Notes under the pieces: generated by a model
Seen by the model: only the letters and a program-made list of their open reading frames with translations
Databases searched by the model: none
What the model was told of the DNA's origin: nothing
Part shown: piece after piece, positions 1 to 8,343 of the stretch
How positions within the stretch are numbered: the first letter of the stretch is position 1
Layout of the letters: the number at the start of each line of letters is the position of its first letter
Assembly (NCBI GenBank): GCA_002179805.1
Contig: NAVB01001108.1
Span: 1 to 14,006 of the forward strand
Source: Acanthamoeba lenticulata
Taxonomy: Eukaryota; Discosea; Longamoebia; Acanthamoebidae
Length of the DNA: 14,006 nt
Direction: 5' to 3'
Translations under genes and position numbers: made by a program

Positions 1-62
1 CAAATAAAATAAAATAAAATAAAATAAAATAAAATAAAATAAAATAAAATAAAATAAAATAA
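1..62. repeat. TAAAA pentanucleotide microsatellite inside an intron of the FERM-LRR gene
   Basis: About eleven tandem copies of TAAAA (plus strand) fill the left edge. They lie in the intron that begins at 71 (donor GTACTT on the minus strand), whose acceptor is outside the window. In the sense of the gene this is a T-rich (TTTTA) tract. Confidence 0.9.
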
Positions 63-71
63 GGAAAGTAC

Positions 72-3000
72 TTGAGGAGGGCGCGGTTGACGCCGATGCC
101 GGTGATGACCTCCCGGACGCCGTCAGACGAGAGGCAGTGGGCCACGTTGAGGACGAGGAGGCTCGTGTTGTAGGCCAGCATGTCTCCCAGCGCCTGCGCG
201 ACGGCCACGTTGAGCGGGTTGTGGCTGATGTTGAGCCGCTGGAGCGTCGTGTTCCGCGACCGCAGCGCCTGCACCAGCGCCAGCATCGCCGACTGCACAG
301 AGACACGCGTGTGTGTGTGTGTGCGCGCGCAGGTGAGCGTGTGTGCGGTGCGCGTGTGCGGTGCGTGCGGCCGGACCTTGGAGAAGGAGCAGTGGGAAAT
401 GCTGAGGCTCTGGAGGGTGCGGTTGGACTCGAGGGCCTCGGCCAGCGCGAGGGCGGCCTTCTTGTCAAACTCGTTGCCGGCGAGCTTGAGCATCACCACC
501 GACTTGTTCTCCCGCAAGCCGCTCGCGATCTTAATTTGTTTTGTTTTGTTTTATTAAATATTTTGTTATTAATATTAATAAAAATAGTAATCCTGACACG
601 TCAGCACCGCCGGGGCAGGAGGAACGCACGGCCTTGAGGGCCTTGGCGCCGATGTTGGTGGCCGTGAGGTCGAGCACGGCCAGGCGCGACCCGGAGGTGA
701 GGAAGGCCCCGAGCAGCTGCCCGCCGACCGGTCCGACGTCGTTGTTGCCCAGCTTCACGTGCGTCATGTTGGGCTTCTCCGTCAGGAGGCGCACCAGGTG
801 CTTCCCCGCCTTGGCCGTGAACTCGGTCCGGCACAGGTTCAGCCGCTTGAGTCTGCCGACGAGATTTAAATATCAATAAATCAAATATAAATACAAATAC
901 AAAAAGAACGAAGCAATGGTGAAAGAACGAAAGCGGAGGCGACGAACGTGGAGTTGCACTTGAGGCCGTGGTAGATGTGGTTGATCCCGACGTCGCCAAA
1001 CTTGTTGACGCCGAGCGAGAGGCTGGTGATGTGAGGATTCTTCTCAAGCATGTCGCCAAGCAGCTTGGCCGCATCGGCGGTCAGCAGATTGTCGGCAAAA
1101 TTGAACGTGTGCAGCGCCTGGTTGCCCTTGAGCGCCTTCACCAGCAGCGCCATCCCTGTCGTCACAAATAAACACTCATAATTAAACGAAAATATATAAA
1201 AGCAGAAATAATAAACGAAAATAAAAATACAGAAACAGGAAAAGGAGGAGCCTCGTGCCCTTGTCCTGGATGTGGTTGCTGGCGATGTGGAGCTCGTGGA
1301 GGGTGAGGTTGGACGAGAGGACGGTGGACAGCTCGAGCGCGCCCTGCATGCCCAGGCGGCAGTTGTCGAGGTTGAGCACCCGCAGCATCGGGCACGCCGC
1401 CACCAGCGCCCCAATTTGTCCCGCGTGTCGCGCCGTCACCGAGTTCTGCATCATCATCACCATCATCATCGTCGTCATCACCATCGTCATCACCAGTTTA
1501 TGGAAGATGAAGAAGGGGAAGAGGAAGAAGAGGAAGAAAGCGGACCTCGTTCTGCGAGAAGTCGAGTTCGTGGATGAGGACGTTGTTGTGGGCGTGGGTG
1601 GCCTGCGCGGCGGCGGCCTCGAGGGCCTTGAGGACGGCCCGGAGCTGGAACTCGCCCAGGTCGCATCGCCGCAGGGCGATCTTGTGGAGGACGCCGTCCC
1701 GGAGGTCGAGCGTCTCGTCCATCTGCAGCATGAAGGCGTCCACCGGCCGCACCGTGTACTCCTTGCACCTGCGCACATCAAAACACACACACCAAGGCAC
1801 GCATTGTTCACATTCCATGCTCGGCCACGATGCCGCCGGGGCAGCCGTCGAGAATGTGTGGAATGGATGCGGCGTACACGGTCTCGTAGGTGTCCCTGAG
1901 GACCTCGAGGCAGCTCTTGGAGTAGACGTTCTGGAGGACGCGCGGCCGGCAGGGCTGGAAGAGGCGCGGGTGGGGCAGGCAGTCCGGCTCGTAGGGGATC
2001 GGGAAGTCCGGCACCGTCGGGTCCGAGTGGAAGGCCATCAGGTAGTAGCCCGTCATCAGCTCCAAGATGTCGTACACGCACTCGGCCGTCGCCTGGAACA
2101 GCAGCAACTGTAATTTTTGTATTTTTTGTATTTTTGTTTTTATATTTGTTTTGTTGTCAATTTTTAGTATTTTTTAAAAGCTTGTTTTTCGACGAAAGAC
2201 GCGAAGGGCTTCGAGCGTACCGGTTGGCCAATGATTTTGACCTGGAAGAGGGTGTCGCTGGCCTTGAGCCATCCGCCCATGCTCGCCCACGGGTAGAAGT
2301 CGTACACCTTCTGTTATGTGCAAATAAATAAATACTTCATTAAATAGATAAATAAAAGGTGGCGAAATGAGAAATGAGACGAACCTTTTCGGCGCGGCGG
2401 GTGAGCATGATGCCGTCCTCGCCGATGCCGAGGCGCCGCTTGACGCCGCCCTTGTCGTACTCTCCGTCGAACACGTTGTAGAGGTTGATCCCAAAGGTCG
2501 GGATCGCCCCCGCCAGCTCGACGTACTCGCGATACAGCTCCTCCTGCTCGACATTGTCATTAATATTTGAACAATAAAAGAAATCTGATAAATAAAAAAC
2601 GATAAAGCAATAAAATGTAAATAAAATGTAAAATAAAGAAGCACCTGATTGTTTCTGCCGATGAGCTTGGCGTGGAGGCGGAAGATGCGCTCCTCGATGT
2701 AGTGCGGCGGGTACTTGAGGAGCACCTCCGGCGGGACGAACTTCTGGAGGTTGTCGACGCCGCCGAACCACCCGGGCCTGTGCTTCTGCGGCTGGTGGTC
2801 GCCCTCTTGGATTTGCAGCTGCAATCCAAGCCTCGCAGCGTCAGCGCTCCGCCGTGTGTTGCGTGCGTGCGCGTGCGGTCGCTGCGCGCGTGTGTGCGGT
2901 CGCTGCGTGTGTGCGTGTGCGGTCGTGCGTGAAGGAGGAGACGTAAGGGGAACCTGGTGGGTGGCGAGGGTGATGGCCAGACGCTCCGTGCACGGGTAGG

Positions 3001-4877
3001 CCCCGGCCACGACGTTGGTCTGGATCTGGAGGTAGAAGAGGCGCAGGGCCATGGGGTCCACCAGGAACTTGGGCCGCTTAAAGTATTTGATCTTCAGCAC
3101 CAGCTTGCTCGTCTCCGGGATCCCGTACCGCCCGACCTTGATCGCCGGGTGTAGCCACCGATCTGTGTCCGTGCGTGCGTGCGTGTGCGGTGTCGACAGA
3201 TGAGCCTCCAGGCCTGGACGGAGAGAAGGGAGGAAGGGACGCACCGGGCTTGTCGGGTCGGCACTCGCAGAGGTCGAAGAAGTCGACCTGCCAGAGGCCC
3301 AGCTTGCTCGCGTAGGTGATGAGCACGTCCTGGATGGTGAAGTTGTCGGCGACGACGATCTTCTTGGTGGAGCCGTCGACCAAGCCCATGGTCAGCGTCC
3401 GCGTGGGGCCGTCGGTTTCGTGCACCTCGCGCGGCACGAGCGGCACCTTGGCCGGCGGAGTGTCGTACCTGCCGTTCTGCACAAACGTGTACAAGGCCTG
3501 GGCGTCCCACCACGTCAGCATGACGTCAGCAGCCAGCTCCGTGCGCGCAAGACGGGGTGGTCGGCGCACCGGCAGAGGCGCGCGAGACCGGGCGGCGCTG
3601 AAGGTGGGTCTGCGGGCCGAGAAGGGCACGGTCACGCTGGACGACGTGCCCACGTCAGCTGGAGCGGCCATCCTCGCCGTAGCGGCGCCGCCCGTCTGCT
3701 GTGGGGTCGCGGGCGGGCTGCCCAGCCGCTGGTGCAGCTCCTGAGCTGTCGTTCGTCCTGCACATGCGCGCACAGAGGATTCAGCCTCATGTCGTCTTCG
3801 TCACTGCCATGAGTCAGCGGAGCCAATGAGGACACGTACCCGCCATCGAGGCCGTGGGCCGCGAGGCGACTGTGACAACAATCACACACACACGCCAGCG
3901 CGCACACGCATAAGTCGGGGCACACGCGCGTAATTAGACACACGCACGTGTGTGCGCGTGCGGAAGGGCGACACACACGTACTTGTGTGGGGCGCGGCAG
4001 GGAGGGTGGGTATCGGGGGCGGCGTGCGCGGGGCGTGCGCGAGCGTGGTGGTGCCCGGACCGGCCTCGGGCCGGAAGGCCGTCGCCGGCGGCACGACCGG
4101 CGGGCTGCGCACGGGCTGGCTCCGCGGAGGCACGACCGAGGCCGACGTCGTGTAGTGCGCCGAGGCGGGCCGAGGCCGCGGCGCCGCCGAAGGGACGGTG
4201 CGGAGTTGGATCTTGTCGAGGTCCTCGAGGATGGCGTCCGGCACGGGCTTGGCAATCGGCTCGGCCACGGGCCCGACCGTTGCGCCGCCGGTTTCGCCGA
4301 GAACGTGCAGCTTGCTCAGGTCGTCGAGGATTTCGTCCAGCTGCCCGCTGGCCATCTGCTGCAGGGACTTGCGCTGTTGTTGGTGCTGCTGCTTGAGCAG
4401 CTCGATCTGCCGGTTCTGGGCCTCGATGAGCTCCTGCTGCTGGCGGATGAGCCGCTCCTTCTCGCGCTCTTCCTCTTCGCGTTGGTGCTGTTCGGCCTGT
4501 AGCTGCTGCTGTTGCTGAAAGAGGCCGGGCGACGAGTGCTGGTGTTGGAGCTGGGGCGCGGCGAAACGGCTGGCTGGGATTGGCTGCGCGACAGGCTGTT
4601 CGCCGCCCTGCGGCTGCTGCAGATGGGCGTAGGGATTGTTCTTGGGCCGCGGCGGCAGCTCGAGCGAGACGCGATTTGAACGTGGCGTAGGGCTGTTATG
4701 TGAAGGAGAAGAAGGCATGGGCGGAGACGGCCGGTGCACCTGGCTGCCCCCGCGGGGGGCGGGTGTCGGGTGGACTGGCGCCGTAATGCTTCGCCTGGTC
4801 CGTACTTTGTCCATCTCCTTCACATTCTCTTGGTAAAGCTGTTCCAAATCGTCCAATAAATTGGAGAGGTCATTCAT
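72..4877 (-). CDS. FERM domain plus leucine-rich-repeat scaffold protein, C-terminus beyond the window
   Basis: Fourteen exons join in frame (high to low): 4877-3983, 3869-3840, 3757-3245, 3162-2954, 2818-2645, 2543-2385, 2310-2221, 2107-1812, 1768-1546, 1445-1259, 1155-948, 852-630, 529-377, 292-72, giving at least 1193 residues. Residues 1-300 are Pro/Gln-rich with a probable coiled coil (about 121-178) and three LD-like motifs. Residues about 425-720 resemble the talin FERM domain: a ubiquitin-like F1, an F2 with QKHRPGWF, an F3 starting YDFYPWASMGGWL and a closing helix near 691-715. From about 820 there are at least 13 repeats of 28 residues of the ribonuclease-inhibitor type (for example LHELHIASNHIQDKG). 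I infer a cytoplasmic adaptor linking membrane or adhesion sites to actin. The start follows AAAG and is the first ATG of the long frame. The CARMIL family (PH-like domain plus LRR) is a possible relative. The domain calls are firm; the function and a few acceptor choices (exons 5 and 6) are less sure. Confidence 0.85.
303..331. repeat. Alternating purine-pyrimidine tract in FERM-LRR intron 13
   Basis: Twenty-nine bases alternate strictly between purine and pyrimidine (ACACGCG, then GT repeats, then GCGCGCA). They lie inside the intron 376-293. Such tracts can adopt left-handed DNA under supercoiling; that this happens here is not shown. Confidence 0.8.
1156..1258 (-). other. GC-AG intron 10 of the FERM-LRR gene
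   Basis: On the minus strand the exon ends GACAAGG and the intron begins GCACGAGG, ending TTTGTGACGACAG before GGATGGCG. This join gives HIQDKGMALLVKAL, which keeps the 28-residue leucine-rich-repeat spacing exactly. No GT in the neighbourhood has the required phase (one leftover base). The intron interior is AT-rich. Confidence 0.75.
2874..2925. repeat. Tandem TGCGGTCG-containing repeats in FERM-LRR intron 4
   Basis: TGCGGTCGCTGCG occurs at 2874-2886 and again at 2895-2907, and the core TGCGGTCG a third time at 2918-2925, separated by GT/CG steps. The tract lies wholly inside the intron 2953-2819. Confidence 0.75.
3840..3869 (-). other. Thirty-base microexon 2 of the FERM-LRR gene
   Basis: The 30-base exon is flanked by a CACAG acceptor and a GTACGT donor. 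It enters with one base carried over from exon 1 and leaves one base for exon 3, so it keeps the frame (IASRPTASMAG). Skipping it would also keep the frame, since 30 is a multiple of three, so it could be an optional exon. Confidence 0.6.
4195..4868 (-). other. Three LD-like helical motifs and Q-rich coiled coil in the FERM-LRR protein N-terminus
   Basis: Within exon 1 of the FERM-LRR gene, the translated N-terminus holds LSNLLDDLEQL (residues 4-14), LDEILDDLSKL (180-190) and DAILEDLDKI (214-223). Each fits the LDxLLxxL pattern of paxillin-type LD motifs, the second almost exactly. Between the first and second lies a Gln/Glu/Arg-rich stretch (about 121-178) likely to form a coiled coil, with Pro-rich segments around it. 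In known families such amphipathic motifs bind helical bundles such as FAT domains or a talin rod bundle; binding here is inference. Confidence 0.55.
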
Positions 4878-5102
4878 CTTTGATTTGATGCTGACCCGCG
4901 CGTAGCGCCTCCAACCTGTTAAGATTCAGGTGTTGGCGGGCGCTTGGAATTGCGAAAGGAATTTAAAACATTAAATTAATTTTTGATAATTATTTTATCC
5001 GCCTATTTTTCGTTTCACGTGTGTTTGCGGCGAGATGCACGAGGCACGAGCGTGACGGACGCGCAGATCAGTTCGAATCTCACTTGTGTGCAGCACTACA
5101 AC
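4878..5102. promoter_or_regulatory. Divergent promoter region between the FERM-LRR and gamma-glutamyltransferase genes
   Basis: These 225 bases separate two start codons facing away from each other. An AT-rich core (about 4959-5002, with runs such as TTAAATTAATTTTTGATAA) sits inside GC-rich flanks, as expected for a shared core promoter. No TATA box position can be fixed. The AAAG just before the FERM-LRR ATG and the ACAAC just before the transferase ATG look like start-codon contexts. The reading frame of the transferase is open upstream to an ATG at 4983, but that stretch is AT-rich and unlike coding sequence, so I treat it as 5' leader. Confidence 0.5.
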
Positions 5103-8097
5103 ATGCGCGGTTCCTCGTCCTCCAGCTCGTCCTCTTCCTCCACCAGTGCTGGTTACATCTCCAGACAAGAAAACGACGAGATGGTGGAATTGGGAGACCT
5201 CGCCAGTGGCACGAGTCCAGGAACAGGAGGGAGGAGAAGTGGGGATGGAGATGGAGAAGAGGAGGGAGCCTCAACCAACTATGGCGGCGACATCATGGAG
5301 ATGGAGATGGAGGGAGGGGCGGGCATGACCTTCTACGCGGAAGGCCAGGAGGGCCTGGCGGACGAAGATGGCGTGCTGCAGATCTACTCGGGCGGGCTGG
5401 GCGCCTGGGTGGCCTACCTGCGGCGCAAGTGGTTCAAGCGCAAGCGACTGCTGATGCTCCTCATGGTCGTGCTCGTGTTCCTCCTCCTGGTGGCCATCAT
5501 CCTGCTCGCCACCGTGCCCCACAAGCCCGCCGCGCCGCGCCCACCAGCCGTCCCACCATCAGGCTCGGGCTCGGGCTACGTGCGCGTCCAGCGCGGGGCC
5601 GTGGCCACAGAGAACGGCGTGTGCTCCGACATTGGGACTGCCGTCATGCGCGATCTAGGGGGCACGCCTTTCTTCTTTTATCTCCACGTTTTTATTTCAC
5701 GTATTATTAACCACATTAAAATAAATGTACATTTTTTAATTTTATTTTATTACAAATAGGAAATGCAGTGGACGCGGCGGTGGCGAGTTGCCTGTGCGTG
5801 GGCGTCCTCAACAGCTTCTCCTCTGGCATTGGCGGCGGTGGCGTCATGCTGTACGTCACCTGCGATTATTGATTATTGACATTTTTTTAATGTTTTTCAA
5901 TTTTCTTCTTTATTGCCCGTGCCGTAGCGCTGTTGTCCTCATCTCGTCTCCCCAACGTCGCGCGCAGAGTGCACTCGAGCCACGACGGAAGCAGCCGCGT
6001 GATCGACTTTCGCGAGGTCGCGCCCAGCGCCGCGACGCAGGACATGTACGAGGGCAAGCCCCTCGAGGCTAGCCGCACGGGCGGGCTCAGCGTGGCGGTG
6101 CCGGGCGAGCTGGCCGGGCTCGAGCACGCGTGGAAGCGCCACGGGTCGGGCCAGGTGGCCTGGCGCGACCTGGTCCTCCCCGCCGCGCGCCTGGCCCGCA
6201 ACTTCACCGTCGCGCCCCTCCTCGCCAAGTGGATCGACGTACATCCCCGCCTCTGCGCCCACACACGCGTGCGTGCCATGCATTCTTCTAAAGGGTTATG
6301 TCGACAGCAAACACCAGAGATCGTGACGGACCCGGGCCTCCGCGCGGTTTACGCGCCCAACGGCGTGCGCAAGCAGGCCGGCGACCTCGCCTCCAACCCG
6401 CGCCTGGCCGACACCCTCGAGCGCGTCGTACGACTCGCACACACCGCACACGCGCGTGTACATGTGACCTCACGCGCGTGCATCTGACCCGCGCGACCGC
6501 ACATGCACACGCGCGCACGCACATGACAGGCGGAAGAGGGCGCCAAGGCGTTCTACGCGCGAAATTCGACGCTGGCGCAGCAGCTGGTGGCCGACATCCA
6601 GCAGGCGGGCGGTATCATCACCGCCGACGACCTGCACAACTACCTCTACAACTCCACCGTCCACGAGCGGCGCCCCGTCAAGGGCTTTTATCATGGCCTC
6701 GAGGTGTTGACGTACGTGTTCTCTCTCTCTATATTTGAATTCTTTTTCTTGATAAGTGAAATATACATTATATTATTTTTAATTTGTATTGTAATAAGAT
6801 TATTTTATTTTTAATTTATTTTGGCTGACGAGCGTCGACGGTTGCCACGATTCAGGGCAGGCCCGCCGTTTGGCGGAGCGTGCGTGGTGATGGCCCTCAA
6901 CCTGCTCGAGACCTACAACCTGCCCCTCCTCGGTTCGCGCTCCACCCACGAAGCCTTTCCCTCTCCTCTTCCTCCTGCCCTCCTCTGGCTGGCCGGCCGA
7001 CTGACTGGTTGATGCCCAGGTCCGTCGGCGCAAGCCTACCACTGGGTGGCCGAGGCGCTGGCCTTTGCCTACGCTGATCGTATGGGCTTGGCCGACCCGC
7101 AGTTCGCCGACCTCCACAACCTCACCCACGCCATGGTGCGCTCGCTACACGGCTGCGCATTCTTGGCATATCTCACATTTAAATGTTTTTCTAATGTTCT
7201 TTACATTCCAGCTGAGCAAGGAGCACGCAGGGCTGCTGCGGCGGCGGCTTCGAGCGGACCAGACCTTTGGGTACAAGCACTACGAGGACCAGGTGCCCCT
7301 GGGCCGCCCGATCGAGGACGAGGGCACCACCCACATCTCCATCATCGACCCCCAGGGCAACGCCGTCTCGCTCACCTCCACCGTGCGCTTCTTCGTCATC
7401 CTCGTCTCAAGGCGATGGTGGAGATGATGATACTGATGATGATTGCCTTGATGATGATGATGATGGCGCGAGCAGGTGAACCTGAGCTTCGGGGCCAAGG
7501 TGCTGTCGCCGGCCACCGGAGTGCTGCTCAACAGCCAGATGGACGACTTTTCCATCCCGGGCCGCGCCAACTCCTACGACCTCCCGCCCTCAGCCGCCAA
7601 CTTCATTCGTACGTTCTCTCTCTCTCTCTCTCCCCTCTTCCCTTCTTTCTTTCCGTCGCTTTCGCTCTTTTGACCCCGATGTCGCGACGGCAGGCGCGGG
7701 CAAGCGGCCGCTGTCGTCGATGTCGCCTTCGATCGTGCTCAAGGACGGCCTCGTGCACCTCATCGTCGGCGCCTCGGGCGGGTCGCGGATCATCACGGGC
7801 ACGCTGCAGACGATGCTCAACGTGGTGTCCTACCGGCAGGACCTGTGGAAGGCCGTCTCCCGGCCGCGCCTCCACCACCAGCTCCTCCCCATCGACGTGT
7901 ACACGGAGGAGGGCTTCCCGGCCGACGTCGTCCGAGGCCTGACGCAGCGCGGACATCAGGTGAGCCGCAAGGACGAGATCGCCGTCGTGCAGGCCGTCCT
8001 CGTGGAGTCTGCCCCGGCGTCGGAGGATCAGCCCGCCACGCGCGTGCTCCACGCCGTGAGCGATCCGCGCAAGCACGGCCGCCCCGCGGGCTTCTGA
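5103..8097 (+). CDS. ggt: Gamma-glutamyltransferase, type II membrane ectoenzyme
   Basis: Ten exons: 5103-5661, 5760-5850, 5968-6238, 6308-6427, 6530-6711, 6856-6932, 7020-7135, 7212-7382, 7476-7608, 7694-8097, giving 707 residues. The enzyme cleaves gamma-glutamyl bonds of glutathione and conjugates outside the cell and can transfer the glutamyl group to amino acids or peptides. Family marks appear in order: [27 protein letters not shown] (R232, expected to bind the substrate carboxylate), [16 protein letters not shown] with T511 as expected autocleavage site and nucleophile, MDDFS, KRPLSSM (581-582) and [10 protein letters not shown]. Thus both the large and small subunit regions are intact. 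One transmembrane helix (about 116-138) preceded by RRKWFKRKR predicts a cytosolic N-terminus. The 115-residue Ser- and acid-rich cytosolic arm is far longer than in animal enzymes. The ATG at 5103 is preferred over 4983 because coding composition begins there. Intron 1 has a GC donor. Confidence 0.93.
5662..5759 (+). other. GC-AG intron 1 of the gamma-glutamyltransferase gene
   Basis: Only the join CTAGGGG|GCACGC ... AAATAG|GAAATG restores the conserved motif LGGNAVDAA with the right reading frame. No GT donor lies nearby that keeps the frame. The intron is AT-rich like its neighbours. It therefore starts with GC rather than GT. Confidence 0.8.
6428..6529 (+). other. Intron of alternating purine-pyrimidine sequence in the gamma-glutamyltransferase gene
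   Basis: This intron (donor GTACGA, acceptor GACAG) is not AT-rich like introns 1 and 5 of the same gene. It is made largely of CACA, CGCG and TGTA steps, for example ACACACCGCACACGCGCGTG. It splices LERV to AEEGAKAFY, as expected for the family. Confidence 0.8.
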
Positions 8098-8343
8098 TCA
8101 GACGTCTGCGCGGAGATCTCAATCTGGTAGGGACGAACGGAGCTCCTCTCCAGGAGGAGGAAGAGCGGGTGCTGGCGGCGTTGCTTACAATATATCAGAG
8201 AAGATAAAAATAATAAAAATCAAATAAGCAAATTGTACAAGAGAAAAGGTCCCAAAAATAAGTATTCAAAAATGATCATTGTGGTATCCGGCGTCCTCGA
8301 CGTCGAACGAACAACAGAGGGACTCGAACTGAAAGGATGGCAC
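8098..8343. other. Convergent 3' untranslated region between genes 2 and 3
   Basis: These 246 bases lie between the stop of the transferase (plus strand) and the stop of the histidine kinase (minus strand). The first part is mixed composition with a short inverted repeat, CTCCT...AGGAG near 8141-8160. The middle (about 8185-8275) is AT-rich. No open frame with coding character is present. Confidence 0.7.
8212..8217 (+). terminator. Candidate polyadenylation signal AATAAA for the gamma-glutamyltransferase transcript
   Basis: AATAAA lies about 115 bases past the transferase stop in an A-rich stretch (GATAAAAATAATAAAAAT). The hexamer fits the general eukaryotic signal. It could also occur by chance in such A-rich sequence. 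I see no matching hexamer for the opposite transcript. Confidence 0.35.

Noticed and set aside
2819..2953. CRISPR-like or mobile repeat array in the TGCGGTCG tract
   Set aside because: Only three short imperfect copies with irregular simple-sequence spacers, inside a spliced intron of a eukaryotic gene.
3948..4502. Plus-strand open frame rich in Arg, Gly and Leu
   Set aside because: Shadow of the Pro/Gln-rich first exon of the FERM-LRR gene on the opposite strand.
4983..5102. Upstream ATG extending the transferase N-terminus by 40 residues
   Set aside because: The added stretch is AT-rich and partly lies in the divergent promoter core; coding composition starts at 5103.
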